Assembly (NCBI RefSeq): GCF_000368585.1
Contig: NZ_KB849558.1
Coordinates: forward strand, 786,722 to 850,721
Length of the DNA: 64,000 nucleotides
From: Acinetobacter venetianus RAG-1 = CIP 110063
GTDB lineage: Bacteria > Pseudomonadota > Gammaproteobacteria > Pseudomonadales > Moraxellaceae
Direction: 5' to 3'
The translations under genes and the position numbers were made by a program. Positions within the stretch are counted from its first letter, which is position 1, and the number at the start of each line of letters is the position of its first letter. This document shows positions 1 to 9,920 of this stretch, in pieces. The notes under the pieces were generated by a model. The model saw only the letters and a list, made by a program, of their open reading frames with translations. It was not told the origin of the DNA and did no database searches.

Positions 1-229
1 TGATGCATTGATAGAGCAGATAGTTGCTCAAACATCTATTCCTAAAGAAGTGTTGCTACGTAAGAAGTGGTTGAATGCAATTTATGAACACGTTGTGTTT
101 CATTTAGATGAGCAAGACCTACCACCTTATTTACTGGGTTGGCGATACGATATTTTAACCAAACCAATGATCGAATTACTTCAGCAAGACATTGATTATC
201 TAGCTACGCAAATGAAGGTTTCTAGGTAG
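1..229 (+). CDS. rnd: Ribonuclease D, C-terminal end (partial)
   Basis: The 3' end of a gene that begins before the window. The reading frame is open from the first codon (bases 2-4), so the TTG at base 8 is an internal Leu codon rather than a start. The visible ~75 residues resemble the C-terminal HRDC-type tail of RNase D, the 3'-5' exoribonuclease that trims tRNA precursors; the piece YLLGWRYDIL matches the position of the GWRGEL element in the E. coli protein. The adjacent ycgL gene fits, since rnd and ycgL are neighbours in many gammaproteobacteria. The catalytic DEDD domain lies outside the window, so the call rests on the tail and the context. Confidence 0.7.
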   Translation, partial: DALIEQIVAQTSIPKEVLLRKKWLNAIYEHVVFHLDEQDLPPYLLGWRYDILTKPMIELLQQDIDYLATQMKVSR

Positions 230-231
230 TA

Positions 232-262
232 TAAAAAAGAGCTAATTAACTAGCTCTTTTTT
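232..262. terminator. Bidirectional intrinsic terminator
   Basis: The hairpin AAGAGCTA / TAGCTCTT has a 6-nt loop, an A-run on the left and a T-run on the right. It can therefore end transcription of rnd from the left and of the methyltransferase gene from the right. The stop codon of the methyltransferase lies inside the hairpin loop. Confidence 0.75.
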
Positions 263-983
263 TTGCTTTAATAATCAGCATCATTGGGCGCCTTAGCTCA
301 TTTTGCCAACCCATTTGCTCAACCATTTCTTTTGGTGGTGTTGGTTCAATGAGTGCAGTGATCTCAAATCCCGCTTTTAATAATCCTGTAATATGTGTCT
401 CAATAGTTCTGTGATATTTCACGACATCAGCACCGAGGAAGTGAGTATTTCGCTGACCTTCTTCGAAGTAATGATCTACTGGCCAATGTAAAGCTGCGCT
501 TTCAGCATCATAGAACCAATCTTGTTGAGCACGTGCTGTAAATATAGGATGCTCAACCGAGTAGTAAAACTCTCCTAATGGCTTCAATAGATCGGCAGCT
601 TTTTGAAATACCGCATCGATATCTTGAATATAATGAAGTGCTAATGAGCTGATAATTGTATCAAATGATGCTGTATCTGCTTGGAATGTTTCAATTGCTG
701 TTTGCTGGTAGGTGACACGATCTGATGTAGTGATTCGTTTAGCTTTTTCTAGCATCTTTGCAGAGAGATCTATACCAATCACGGATAAGGCACCTTGTTC
801 TGCCGCATATTGACAATGCCAACCGTAACCACAGCCTAAATCAAGCACACGCTTATCTTTCAAATTAGGCATATGTGTTTGAAATGTGCTCCATTCGCCA
901 GCCGCTTTTAAACCTTCTACAGAACGGGGCATTTTTGCATATTCAGTGAAGAAGTTTGGATCGTCGTATTTATTTTGCTGCAT
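246..983 (-). CDS. Class I SAM-dependent methyltransferase
   Basis: A 245-aa soluble protein with a Rossmann-type SAM-binding fold. Motif I (VLDLGCGYG, residues 46-54) binds the SAM nucleoside, an acidic residue (GIDLS) follows the second strand, and the SSLALHYI stretch is the post-motif typical of UbiE/Methyltransf_11 proteins. The substrate cannot be told from sequence. It is transcribed alone, converges on rnd, and the ~195 bp upstream separate it from ycgL. The family assignment is firm; the function within the family is unknown. Confidence 0.8.
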   Translation of the reverse strand: MQQNKYDDPNFFTEYAKMPRSVEGLKAAGEWSTFQTHMPNLKDKRVLDLGCGYGWHCQYAAEQGALSVIGIDLSAKMLEKAKRITTSDRVTYQQTAIETFQADTASFDTIISSLALHYIQDIDAVFQKAADLLKPLGEFYYSVEHPIFTARAQQDWFYDAESAALHWPVDHYFEEGQRNTHFLGADVVKYHRTIETHITGLLKAGFEITALIEPTPPKEMVEQMGWQNELRRPMMLIIKAKKRAS

Positions 984-1179
984 ATCAGAGATTCAAATTA
1001 AAATCGCTTGATAATTATCACATTTGTCATAAAAGAGCGTTGTATGCTTTTGTTTTCACTTTATAGGCTACGTTTTCTCTATAGAGGAGAAAAAGGCGAC
1101 TAAAGCGTTAACAATCCTTAATGTATCCATTTTTATTTTGATGTATGCTGTCTTTGATTGTTAATAGATGTGAGTAAAC

Positions 1180-1485
1180 ATGCACTGCGATATTTATAGA
1201 TCGAGCAAAAAAGATGAAATGTATATGTATATTGCTCGTCCAAACTATCCTGATGACAAAGAACAGGAAAACCCATTTGAAATTATTCCTGAGACTGTCT
1301 TAACCGCATTTGGTAAAGCGACTTTTGTCATGCATTTGGAACTCCATACAGAACGTAAGCTTGCTCGTGTAAATGTCCTACATGTTTTGGACTCTTTACA
1401 AACGAAAGGCTTTTTCATTCAAATGCCGCCTGAAGGGTTGATTAATCCAAATGCGGTAGAACCAGAGGGTCTGCGTGGTGCTTGA
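1180..1485 (+). CDS. ycgL: YcgL domain protein
   Basis: A 101-aa protein with the YcgL signature: an N-terminal [18 protein letters not shown] segment followed by LLGK/FGKAT-like and [25 protein letters not shown] blocks. YcgL is a conserved small gammaproteobacterial protein of unknown biochemical function that usually neighbours rnd, as it does here across the convergent methyltransferase. Its 3' end overlaps the next gene by 11 bp, which suggests translational coupling. Confidence 0.85.
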   Translation: MHCDIYRSSKKDEMYMYIARPNYPDDKEQENPFEIIPETVLTAFGKATFVMHLELHTERKLARVNVLHVLDSLQTKGFFIQMPPEGLINPNAVEPEGLRGA

Positions 1486-1864
1486 GACATTAACAGCAAT
1501 ATGGTCGCATATTCTTTCAGTACTGGATCAGTTTCCTGAAGAAAACGTTGCGATCATTGTTTATGTGACAGGAACACTCATCGCATTGTGGTGCTGGTAT
1601 CGTTTGATGACACGTCTTCCAAATCCTATTGGTGGGGTTTTATGGATTATTGTGTTTGCGATTTTAGTTACCCCAACGGTTTCTGAAGGTCCAAATTCAG
1701 AGTTGGCTCCTGCGATTTTTGGATTGCTGTTTGGCGTGTTAACCAAAGAACAGTCACTTATTTGGGCAAATGCATCATTGATTCTATTTGTAATCGGTGT
1801 TGGGTTGCTCATTGGTTTCTGTTGGTCAAAATACACGATCAATAAAACTGCAAGTACAGTTTAG
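1475..1864 (+). CDS. Small multi-spanning membrane protein
   Basis: A 129-aa hydrophobic protein starting at GTG and overlapping ycgL by 11 bp. About four membrane segments are visible (roughly residues 22-41, 50-66, 74-90 and 97-117), with a short charged C-terminus. No catalytic motif is seen. The overlap with ycgL and the MoxR/CoxE pair 35 bp downstream suggest a shared transcript. I do not recognise a named family. Confidence 0.65.
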   Translation: MVLETLTAIWSHILSVLDQFPEENVAIIVYVTGTLIALWCWYRLMTRLPNPIGGVLWIIVFAILVTPTVSEGPNSELAPAIFGLLFGVLTKEQSLIWANASLILFVIGVGLLIGFCWSKYTINKTASTV

Positions 1865-1899
1865 ATACAAAGTTAAATATAGAAAAATAAGGTTTTTAA

Positions 1900-2751
1900 A
1901 TGTCTGCTGATACACAACACTTCACTGGTACAGATCAATATATTGCTACCGATAGCCTAAAACTCGCAGTCAAAGCTGCGCGTGCTCTACAGAAACCACT
2001 CTTGGTTAAAGGAGAGCCAGGCACAGGTAAAACTTTGCTTGCTGAGCAAGTTGCGACAAGTCTTGGTTTAAAGCTCATTACTTGGCATATCAAGTCAACG
2101 ACTAAGGCGCAGCAAGGTTTATATGAGTACGATGCTGTTTCACGCTTACGTGATAGTCAGTTAGGTGATGATCGTGTCTACGACATTAAAAACTATATTA
2201 AACCGGGTAAATTGTGGGAAGCATTTACCAGTGAAGAACGCTGTGTCTTGTTGATTGATGAAATCGACAAAGCTGATATTGAGTTCCCAAATGACTTACT
2301 GCATGAACTCGACAAAATGTCATTTTATGTTTACGAGACAGGTGAAACAATTACAGCGACACAGCGCCCAATTGTGATCATCACATCGAATAATGAAAAA
2401 GAACTTCCAGATGCATTCTTGCGCCGTTGTTTCTTCCATTATATTGAGTTCCCTAATGAAGCAACGATGCGTGACATCATTGCTGTACATTTTCCAAGTA
2501 TTTCAAATACCTTAGTCAGTGAAGCATTACAAGTCTTCTTTAAGTTACGTGAAATTCCGAATCTGAAAAAACCACCATCAACGTCTGAATTGATTGATTG
2601 GTTAAGTTTGTTGATGGCTGATGATATGCCTGAAGATGTATTACGTAATCACGATAAATCAAAGGCGATTCCACCACTATACGGTGCGCTGATTAAAAAT
2701 GAACAAGATGTACAGTTGCTTGAACGTTTAGCATTTATGTCACGCCGTTAA
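1900..2751 (+). CDS. MoxR-family AAA+ ATPase
   Basis: A 283-aa AAA+ ATPase. Walker A is GEPGTGKT (residues 38-45) and Walker B is CVLLIDEID with D120 and E121; a sensor-1 segment (IVIITSNNEKELPDAFLRRC) contains the Asn and the arginine finger region. MoxR ATPases pair with von Willebrand factor A proteins and act as chaperones in assembly of metalloenzymes or envelope complexes. The partner VWA gene follows within 15 bp, which is the classical arrangement. The client protein is unknown. Confidence 0.85.
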   Translation: MSADTQHFTGTDQYIATDSLKLAVKAARALQKPLLVKGEPGTGKTLLAEQVATSLGLKLITWHIKSTTKAQQGLYEYDAVSRLRDSQLGDDRVYDIKNYIKPGKLWEAFTSEERCVLLIDEIDKADIEFPNDLLHELDKMSFYVYETGETITATQRPIVIITSNNEKELPDAFLRRCFFHYIEFPNEATMRDIIAVHFPSISNTLVSEALQVFFKLREIPNLKKPPSTSELIDWLSLLMADDMPEDVLRNHDKSKAIPPLYGALIKNEQDVQLLERLAFMSRR

Positions 2752-2763
2752 GAGTGTTTGCCA

Positions 2764-3951
2764 ATGTTTGTGCGATTGTTTTACACCTTACGCAAATATG
2801 GTGTACCTGTAACAACTCGGGAGCTCATTGATCTCAATCAGGCAGTTGCTTCAGGTCTTGTATTTGCTGATCAGGAAGAATTCTATCAATTGGCTAAAAC
2901 AGTTTTAGTCAAAGATGAACGCTTCTTTGATAAGTTTGACCGTGCTATGAAAGATTACTTTGATGGCATTGATACTTTTGATTTAGACGAATTGCTGAAA
3001 CAAGTTCATAAGTTACCAAAAGACTGGTTTGATCTTGAATTACTCGAGAAACATCTAACACCTGAACAACGTGCCGAACTACAAAAAGCAGGTTCGCTTG
3101 AAGAACTGATGAAAATGTTGGAAGAGCGTTTACGCGAACAACATAAAAAACATCAGGGCGGCAATCGTATGATTGGTACAGGTGGAACATCACCTTTTGG
3201 TGCTTTTGGTGATCATCCAGAAGGTGTGCGAATTGGTGGGCCGGGTCGTAAACGTTCAGCTGTAAAAGTATGGGAACAACGTAAATACCAAAATCTTGAT
3301 GATGATCAAGTGTTAGGTACACGTCAGATGCAAATTGCATTGCGTCGTTTGCGTAAATTTGCACGTCAGGGCGCAGCAGAAGAGTTAGATGTAGACGGTA
3401 CGATTCGTGAAACTGCTAAACAAGGCATCTTAGATGTACAGCTCGTGCCTGAACGTCGTAACCGTATCAAAATTTTGATGTTGTTTGATGTGGGTGGTTC
3501 GATGGATGCCTATATTGCTGAGTGTGAAAAACTATTCAGTGCGGCAAAGTCGGAGTTTAAAACCTTAGAATATTTCTACTTCCATAACTGTCTGTATGAT
3601 TATGTGTGGAAGGATAACCATCGCCGTAGTTCAACCCGTATGAATACTTGGGATTTGTTCCATACTTATGGACGTGATTATCGGGTTATCGTAGTTGGCG
3701 ATGCCAGTATGGCTCCCTATGAATTAAAGTCTGCGGGTGGCTCAGTTGAATATATGAATGAAGAATCTGGGGAAGTATGGTTGAGACGTTTGCGTCAGAA
3801 TTTTGATAAAACAGCATGGCTTAATCCTGAGATGGAAGGCTATTGGCATTACACGCAAACGATTCAATGGATTAAAGAAACTTTTGAAGATCATATGTAT
3901 CCGATGACTTTAAAAGGCATTGAGGATATGACGCGATACTTATCTCGCTAA
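2764..3951 (+). CDS. CoxE-like VWA-domain protein, MoxR partner
   Basis: About 395 aa. The N-terminal half is helical and charged (coiled-coil-like EERLREQHKKHQGG near residue 130) and the C-terminal half is a VWA domain with a MIDAS-like DVGGSMD motif and RVIVVGDASM. The ATG at 2764 is preferred over the TTG at 2758 because the AAGAG element at 2750-2754 is about 9 nt from the ATG and only 3 nt from the TTG. It follows the MoxR ATPase gene, so the two very likely form one functional pair; CoxE proteins are known from CO-dehydrogenase maturation, but no such enzyme is encoded here. Confidence 0.8.
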   Translation: MFVRLFYTLRKYGVPVTTRELIDLNQAVASGLVFADQEEFYQLAKTVLVKDERFFDKFDRAMKDYFDGIDTFDLDELLKQVHKLPKDWFDLELLEKHLTPEQRAELQKAGSLEELMKMLEERLREQHKKHQGGNRMIGTGGTSPFGAFGDHPEGVRIGGPGRKRSAVKVWEQRKYQNLDDDQVLGTRQMQIALRRLRKFARQGAAEELDVDGTIRETAKQGILDVQLVPERRNRIKILMLFDVGGSMDAYIAECEKLFSAAKSEFKTLEYFYFHNCLYDYVWKDNHRRSSTRMNTWDLFHTYGRDYRVIVVGDASMAPYELKSAGGSVEYMNEESGEVWLRRLRQNFDKTAWLNPEMEGYWHYTQTIQWIKETFEDHMYPMTLKGIEDMTRYLSR

Positions 3952-3987
3952 AATTTATATTAATACTTTATAAAAACAGGAATTGGA

Positions 3988-5193
3988 ATGGAACATCATA
4001 TTAACGGGATAGCTTTACCAAATGAAGCGGGCTTTTTTGGCGAGTTCGGCGGTCAATTTATTCCACCTCATTTAAAAGAGGCGATGGACGAGATCAATAC
4101 AGCTTATGAAGAAATTCGTCATACAGCTGAATTTCAAAATGAGTTAAATGATCTGTTCAAAAATTATGTAGGACGCCCAAGTCCATTATTCTATGCAAAA
4201 CGCTTATCTGAACAACTTGGTGGCGCGCAAATTTATTTAAAGCGTGAAGACCTGAATCATACAGGCGCACATAAAATTAATCACTGTCTTGGTGAAGCTT
4301 TACTTGCTAAATATATGGGTAAAAGCAAAGTCATTGCAGAAACAGGTGCTGGTCAACATGGTGTCGCGTTGGCAACGGCTTGTGCATTGGTTGGTATCCC
4401 ATGTGAGATTCATATGGGGCAAGTCGATATTGAAAAAGAACATCCAAATGTCGTGAAAATGAAAATTTTGGGTGCTAAGCTTGTTTCAGTCACACAAGGA
4501 ACTGCAACACTAAAAGATGCGGTAGATAGTGCTTTCGAAGAATATTTAAAAGATCCGAAAAACTATATTTATGCAATCGGTTCTGTGGTGGGGCCACATC
4601 CATTTCCAAAAATGGTTCGTGATTTCCAATCAATTATTGGAAATGAAATTAAAACTCAGGCAAATGAACGTTTTGGTCAACATCCTGATTATGTAGTGGC
4701 TTGTGTTGGTGGTGGTTCAAATGCAATTGGCGCTTTTACTGCCTTTTTGAATACGCCAGAAGTAAAACTGGTAGGTGTTGAACCTGCTGGACATGGTTTG
4801 GATACAGATAAACACTCCGCAACGCTAACTTTAGGTAAACCCGGTCAGATCCATGGTATGGCTTGTTACGTGCTTGAAGATGAAAAAGGTGAACCACTGC
4901 CTGTGCATTCAATTGCTTCGGGATTGGATTATCCCGGTGTTGGGCCACAGCATAGTTATCTTAAAGAACTTGGTCGTGTACAGTATGAAACAGCGACTGA
5001 CCAAGAATGTTTAGATGCATTTATGACACTTTCTCGTGTTGAAGAGATTGTTCCTGCTTTAGAAAGTTCACATGCAGTTGCTTGGGCTTTACGTGAAGCG
5101 CCAAAGTTAGATAAAAATATCAAGATCGTAGTAAATTTATCTGGGCGTGGCGATAAAGACTCAGATTATGTTGCTGAAAAAATAGGTTTGTAA
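3988..5193 (+). CDS. trpB: Tryptophan synthase beta chain (TrpB)
   Basis: A 401-aa PLP-dependent enzyme that condenses indole and serine to tryptophan. The PLP lysine is K96 in HTGAHKIN; the AETGAGQHG loop carries the catalytic Glu, and GGGSNA is the phosphate-binding loop. The start follows AGGAATTGGA. No trpA is encoded next to it in this window, and several segments ([23 protein letters not shown]) differ from the common TrpB1 consensus, so it could be either the main trpB placed away from trpA or a stand-alone paralogue. The terminator at 5219 closes the transcript. Confidence 0.85.
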   Translation: MEHHINGIALPNEAGFFGEFGGQFIPPHLKEAMDEINTAYEEIRHTAEFQNELNDLFKNYVGRPSPLFYAKRLSEQLGGAQIYLKREDLNHTGAHKINHCLGEALLAKYMGKSKVIAETGAGQHGVALATACALVGIPCEIHMGQVDIEKEHPNVVKMKILGAKLVSVTQGTATLKDAVDSAFEEYLKDPKNYIYAIGSVVGPHPFPKMVRDFQSIIGNEIKTQANERFGQHPDYVVACVGGGSNAIGAFTAFLNTPEVKLVGVEPAGHGLDTDKHSATLTLGKPGQIHGMACYVLEDEKGEPLPVHSIASGLDYPGVGPQHSYLKELGRVQYETATDQECLDAFMTLSRVEEIVPALESSHAVAWALREAPKLDKNIKIVVNLSGRGDKDSDYVAEKIGL

Positions 5194-5218
5194 GTCTAAT
5201 ATTCCACGATGTTAACTA

Positions 5219-5251
5219 AAAAACCGCCTTGATCATAGGCGGTTTTTTTTC
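5219..5251 (+). terminator. Intrinsic terminator after trpB
   Basis: The hairpin AAACCGCCT / AGGCGGTTT with a 7-nt loop is followed by eight T residues. Confidence 0.85.
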
Positions 5252-5317
5252 TGTTAAATAAGGCTGAATCCCGTTAGAATAAAGCGTTTTTGCAATTCGC
5301 ATTTTGGAGACGCCTAA

Positions 5318-6328
5318 GTGGAGCGACCTACAATCAGCCCTGAACATTTACAAGAAGCGGCTGAAAACCTAGTCAGCATTCGAGATTTCATCCGTTTCGG
5401 TGTGACAGCACTTCGTCAATACGATGCACACTTAGGTCAAGGTACAGAAGATTATTTTGCAGAAAGTTCAGCGATTGTCTTGCAAACGCTTTCACTTGAG
5501 TGGAATGCAGATGCTGAAATCTTGGATGCGAAGCTTTTACCTAGTGAAAAAGCTGAATTCCTCAGCTTATTAGAACGCCGTATTAATGAGCGCGTTCCAA
5601 CATCTTATTTATTAAACCTTGCTTATTTCTTCAATAAGCCATTTTATGTAGATGAGCGTGTGCTTATTCCTCGTTCTCCAATAGCAGAATTGATTGAACA
5701 GCGTTTTGCACCATATTGCTTAGATGAAAATGGTCAAATGTTGGAAGCCTTAAATAGCCTGCCTGAGCACCAAAATCCTAAAACACCTCAACGTATTCTT
5801 GATATGTGTACGGGTTCGGGCTGTATCGCAATTGCGCTTGCTTATGCTTATCCAGATGCAGAAGTGGATGCGACTGATATTTCAAAAGAAGCATTGGAAG
5901 TTGCTTCAATCAATGCAGAACATCATGATAAACAATATCAAGTCGCATTACTTGAATCTGATTTATTCTCAAAAATTCCAGCTGAAAATCAATATGACTT
6001 GATTGTGAGCAATCCACCGTATGTGGATGCTGAAGATATGGCTGATTTACCAGAAGAGTTTTTACATGAACCTGAACTTGCACTTGCAGCAGGTCAAGAT
6101 GGTTTGGACTTAGTTCGCAAAATGTTAGCTCAAGCAGCCGATTATTTAACTGAAGATGGTCTGATTGTAATTGAAGTGGGTAATTCTGAATGGGCAATGC
6201 GTCAGAACTTCAATACAGTTGACTTCCATTGGTTAACTTTCCAGAAAGGTGGTTCAGGTATTTTTGCGTTAACTGCTGAACAATGCCGCCGTTATAAAGA
6301 AATATTTCAGCAATCAGTTCAAAATTAA
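5318..6328 (+). CDS. prmB: Ribosomal protein L3 N5-glutamine methyltransferase
   Basis: A 336-aa SAM-dependent methyltransferase that methylates a glutamine of 50S protein L3. SAM motif I is ILDMCTGSGCIAI and the catalytic NPPYVDAEDM motif binds the glutamine amide; the LPEEFLHEPELALAAG block is typical of PrmB rather than PrmC. The start is GTG at 5318, preceded by a TGGAGACGCC purine-rich segment. It sits 15 bp upstream of aroC, and the prmB-aroC pair is common in gammaproteobacteria. Confidence 0.92.
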   Translation: MERPTISPEHLQEAAENLVSIRDFIRFGVTALRQYDAHLGQGTEDYFAESSAIVLQTLSLEWNADAEILDAKLLPSEKAEFLSLLERRINERVPTSYLLNLAYFFNKPFYVDERVLIPRSPIAELIEQRFAPYCLDENGQMLEALNSLPEHQNPKTPQRILDMCTGSGCIAIALAYAYPDAEVDATDISKEALEVASINAEHHDKQYQVALLESDLFSKIPAENQYDLIVSNPPYVDAEDMADLPEEFLHEPELALAAGQDGLDLVRKMLAQAADYLTEDGLIVIEVGNSEWAMRQNFNTVDFHWLTFQKGGSGIFALTAEQCRRYKEIFQQSVQN

Positions 6329-6343
6329 GTAAGGGGCTAAAAT

Positions 6344-7435
6344 ATGGCAGGGAATAGTATTGGGCAACTCTTTCGAGTAACAACATGTGGTGAATCACAT
6401 GGTGTTGGTTTGATGGCAATTGTCGATGGTGTGCCGCCGGGTCTTGAACTTTGTGAAGAAGATTTGCAAAAAGATTTAGATCGCCGTAAACCGGGTACAT
6501 CAAAGTTTGCGACACAACGTAAAGAGCCTGATCAAGTCGAAATTATCTCAGGTGTTTTTGAAGGTAAAACGACAGGTACATCGATTGGTTTATTGATACG
6601 TAATACAGATCAAAAATCTAAAGATTATGGCAATATTGCTCAAACTTTCCGTCCAGGCCATGCAGACTATACTTATACGCATAAATACGGTTTCCGTGAT
6701 TATCGTGGTGGTGGTCGCTCTAGTGCGCGTGAAACTGCAATGCGTGTTGCAGCAGGCGCGATTGCTAAGAAATATTTAGCTGAAAAGTTTGGTATTGATA
6801 TTCGTGGACATGTGACACAAATCGGTAATGAAGTCGCAGAGAAATTAGATTGGGCAGAAGTGCCGAATAATCCTTTTTTCTGTGGTGATGTAGATGCAGT
6901 TCCTCGTTTTGAGCAACTTGTCACTTCTTTGCGTGAGCAAGGTACAAGCTGTGGTGCAAAACTAGAAATTGTTGCTGAAAAAGTACCTGTAGGCTGGGGT
7001 GAACCAGTCTTTGATCGTTTAGATGCAGACATTGCACATGCCATGATGAGCATTAACGCCGTAAAAGGTGTTGAGATTGGTGATGGTTTTGCTGTTGCTG
7101 GTCAGTTTGGGCATGAAACGCGTGATGAGCTCACCACAGATGGCTTTCTTGCAAATCATGCTGGTGGAATACTTGGCGGAATTTCAAGTGGACAAACAAT
7201 TCGTGTTGCGATTGCATTAAAACCAACGGCAAGCATTACGACACCGGGCAAGACGATTACAATCGACCGTGAAAATACTGATGTACTCACCAAAGGTCGT
7301 CATGATCCGTGTGTGGGGGTGCGAGCAACACCAATTGCTGAGGCGATGTTAGCAATTGTTCTGATGGATCATTTTATGAGAAATCGTGCACAAAATGCTG
7401 ACGTATTGTCACCATTTAAACCAATCGAGCCTTAA
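6344..7435 (+). CDS. aroC: Chorismate synthase
   Basis: A 363-aa enzyme that converts EPSP to chorismate using reduced FMN, the last common step to aromatic amino acids. The family signatures are [14 protein letters not shown] near the N-terminus, [14 protein letters not shown], and [11 protein letters not shown]. Length is normal for the bacterial monofunctional enzyme. It lies 15 bp after prmB and is probably co-transcribed with it; a terminator follows at 7440. Confidence 0.96.
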   Translation: MAGNSIGQLFRVTTCGESHGVGLMAIVDGVPPGLELCEEDLQKDLDRRKPGTSKFATQRKEPDQVEIISGVFEGKTTGTSIGLLIRNTDQKSKDYGNIAQTFRPGHADYTYTHKYGFRDYRGGGRSSARETAMRVAAGAIAKKYLAEKFGIDIRGHVTQIGNEVAEKLDWAEVPNNPFFCGDVDAVPRFEQLVTSLREQGTSCGAKLEIVAEKVPVGWGEPVFDRLDADIAHAMMSINAVKGVEIGDGFAVAGQFGHETRDELTTDGFLANHAGGILGGISSGQTIRVAIALKPTASITTPGKTITIDRENTDVLTKGRHDPCVGVRATPIAEAMLAIVLMDHFMRNRAQNADVLSPFKPIEP

Positions 7436-7439
7436 TATA

Positions 7440-7476
7440 ATAGACCCATTGGTAAAATATTATCAGTGGGTCTTTT
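7440..7476. terminator. Terminator after aroC
   Basis: The hairpin AGACCCA / TGGGTCT, with a partly paired AT-rich loop, is followed by five T residues. It separates aroC from the convergent diguanylate cyclase gene. Confidence 0.75.
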
Positions 7477-7536
7477 TAATGATAAATTAATTTAAATAAA
7501 AAAATTATTAAATATTTTTAAATAATAATTAAAATA

Positions 7537-8787
7537 TTAAAGTGCCTCAGAAATGACATTATCTGAAGTTGCAATATGGTATTGATTTCGACCATTACTT
7601 TTCGCGATGTATAATGCATGATCTGCCTGTGATACAAACTCCGAAAGGCTATCATTTAAATGTGGAGTCATCGTAGCTACGCCAACGCTGATCGTAACAT
7701 GCTTGGATACACTGCTTTTCGGGTGGTTAATCGCAATCGTTCGTACAAGTTCCATTAAACGCTGAACTTGGATAATTGCTTGTTCTTTATCTGTCATGGA
7801 GAACAGTAACAAAAACTCTTCACCGCCATAACGCGCAGCAAGATCACCACTTCTTGATGCGATTGAGCCGAGCAGGATTGCAATTCTGCGAAGACATTGA
7901 TCGCCTTGAATATGTCCTAACGTATCGTTGTAAAGTTTAAAAAAGTCGATATCAATCATCATGATCGTAATTGGAACTTCATGGCGAATGGCACGTTTCC
8001 ATTCATTTTCAAGCACTTCATCCAAATATCGACGATTTGCTAAACCAGTTAATGCATCTTGTTGAGATAGGATTGAAAGCTGTTGAGCTTGACGCATTAA
8101 TTCTAGACGGTTTAATTCAAGCATGCAGTTTTGTAGATAATTTTCTCGATGTTGACGATCTGTGGCATAGGCCAGTGCCATGCCGAGAAAACTACTAAAT
8201 GTATAAGTTCTGTTCAAGAAAGTCCAATCAATAGAACCACTTAGTGCTGTACTTGCAATCACACCAATTAAGCCACCACACCAACCCGCGATAATCGCAG
8301 TATAGAATCTCATTCCAACAAAGCCGTAAATGATGACAACTGCATACATCATAGCTGCATGGAATAGAACATTGTTCTGACCTTGCTCTAAAACGTTAAT
8401 TAGAGTGAACGTAATGGCTACAGCACCCATAGACCCTAAACCCACATAATGATCAAACCATTTATTGAGTTTTGGAACAAAGGCGAGGACCCATGCGATC
8501 GAAATAATGACCCCAACCCAACCATAAAATGCAACCCATGTCAGTCGGAGATCTTCAGGCAAAACTTGATAGGTACCAAAGCTAAGATATAAATATAAAC
8601 CTAAGATAATTGGCGCACGATAGCGAAACTCATGTGCAGCTTCATTTCTGTACTGATCTCGATAAATTACTTCTAATTCTTTAGGAAACCAAACTAAATT
8701 TAGCCCGCGAGAAATTAGTAAGTCGATTTGTTCTTGTCCCAATATATTGGAAGCTTTCAACTTCATCTTATCTCTCACCACTCCCAA
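7537..8787 (-). CDS. Membrane-bound diguanylate cyclase (GGDEF)
   Basis: A 416-aa protein that makes the second messenger cyclic di-GMP. The N-terminal ~200 residues hold about six membrane helices; a short linker with LSILSQQDALTGLANRR leads into the GGDEF domain. The active-site loop is RYGGEEFLLLF, an intact GGEEF, so activity is expected. I see no RxxD inhibitory site at the usual position five residues before it. No EAL domain is present. It is monocistronic and convergent with aroC. Confidence 0.9.
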   Translation of the reverse strand: MGVVRDKMKLKASNILGQEQIDLLISRGLNLVWFPKELEVIYRDQYRNEAAHEFRYRAPIILGLYLYLSFGTYQVLPEDLRLTWVAFYGWVGVIISIAWVLAFVPKLNKWFDHYVGLGSMGAVAITFTLINVLEQGQNNVLFHAAMMYAVVIIYGFVGMRFYTAIIAGWCGGLIGVIASTALSGSIDWTFLNRTYTFSSFLGMALAYATDRQHRENYLQNCMLELNRLELMRQAQQLSILSQQDALTGLANRRYLDEVLENEWKRAIRHEVPITIMMIDIDFFKLYNDTLGHIQGDQCLRRIAILLGSIASRSGDLAARYGGEEFLLLFSMTDKEQAIIQVQRLMELVRTIAINHPKSSVSKHVTISVGVATMTPHLNDSLSEFVSQADHALYIAKSNGRNQYHIATSDNVISEAL

Positions 8788-9108
8788 TGTTTTTATAAAT
8801 GTAAAATAGGGATTACTTTTTACTACGTTACACCCAATTAAATAAAATGTGTATTAGATAATAAAAAATATTTATTTACTACCCAAATCAACTTTTTATT
8901 ATTAGAAATTTATATACTTTTCGAATATATACCTAGACTTTACATCTAAATAATATAATTATTCAACCTGATAAAGGTGAATCGAATAAAAACTGTTACA
9001 AATTAAATAACATTGTTTGTATATTTGCTGTATTAGGATACAATTTATAAAAAAGCAACAATCATGGAACGTGATTGAATTAAGTCATACGAAATAGGAT
9101 GCATCGCA
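8788..9108. other. AT-rich intergenic region
   Basis: This 321-bp divergent region lies between the diguanylate cyclase and the TenA-like gene. It is very AT-rich and must hold both promoters, but I cannot pick out a convincing -35/-10 pair. No ORF, tRNA or hairpin of note was seen. Confidence 0.4.
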
Positions 9109-9855
9109 ATGACTGCTATGAATCAATATGGAACAAAACTAGAAATTACGACTCATTCAGAATGGTCCCAGCGTTTTTGGGATGATCTTGTGCCAGCTAA
9201 AGAACGGGTAAGTAAACACCCTCTATTCTTAGACATGGCAAATGGTACTTTAAGCCTTGAGTGTTTCCGTTCAGCACTTTTAAATTTTTATCCTTTGGTC
9301 GCTCATTTTCCGTCGTATATGGCTGGGGCTTTAGCAAAAGCGACAGCATTTTCGTTAGACGGTGTAACTGAGACTAGAGACTGGCTCATTCAAAATATTA
9401 AAGTGGAAGAGCGTCACTTGAACTGGTATCAGGATTGGGCTGGGGGATTCGGTTTAACAGTCGAAATGCTGAATGAAGTAAGACCTCCAGCAGCCATGAA
9501 TGCAGTAAATCACTTTCTATGGGATATGAATTTTCGTGGCACTTTAGCGGAAAGTATCGCAGCTACAAATCTTGCAATTGAATGGGCGACAGGTGACTGG
9601 ACAATTCAAGTATATAAAGGTATACAGACATATACAGAGCACCCTGAAGTCAATATTAATAAAAGATCTTTAGCTTGGTTACGAGCTCATGCACATTATG
9701 ATGATTTACATCCATATGAAGCGATGGAACTTATCAAAAGATTGTGTGACAAAGATCCTGTATTGCAGAAAAAAGCATTTAGAGCAGCTCAAGATGGTCT
9801 GGCATATTATGAATTGGCTTTGGATGAGTGCTATAAACTACAGCATAAGAATTAA
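9109..9855 (+). CDS. TenA/PqqC-like heme-oxygenase-fold protein
   Basis: A 248-aa all-helical protein of the TenA/THI-4/PqqC superfamily. Metal-ligand-like residues occur in helices (KVEERHLNWYQDW, AIEWATGDW, AHAHYDDLHPYEA), a pattern shared with the HDO non-haem iron oxidases as well as with thiaminase II. No thiamine biosynthesis gene is adjacent, so a true TenA role is doubtful; an iron-containing oxidase is equally possible. The start at 9109 follows an AGGAT element. It ends at a strong terminator shared with the convergent quinone reductase. Confidence 0.7.
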   Translation: MTAMNQYGTKLEITTHSEWSQRFWDDLVPAKERVSKHPLFLDMANGTLSLECFRSALLNFYPLVAHFPSYMAGALAKATAFSLDGVTETRDWLIQNIKVEERHLNWYQDWAGGFGLTVEMLNEVRPPAAMNAVNHFLWDMNFRGTLAESIAATNLAIEWATGDWTIQVYKGIQTYTEHPEVNINKRSLAWLRAHAHYDDLHPYEAMELIKRLCDKDPVLQKKAFRAAQDGLAYYELALDECYKLQHKN

Positions 9856-9869
9856 AAGAATTTAAGGAT

Positions 9870-9909
9870 AAAACTGTCACATAGTTGGGGGCTATGTGAC
9901 AGTTTTTTT
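9870..9909. terminator. Strong bidirectional terminator
   Basis: The 15-bp perfect stem AAAACTGTCACATAG / CTATGTGACAGTTTT has a 7-nt loop, an A-run on one side and a T-run on the other. It sits between convergent genes and can serve both. Confidence 0.9.
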
Positions 9910-9920
9910 ATGCTTACTCA

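Noticed and set aside
1561..1842. Minus-strand 93-aa ORF
   Set aside because: Overlaps the small membrane protein gene coupled to ycgL and has no features of its own.
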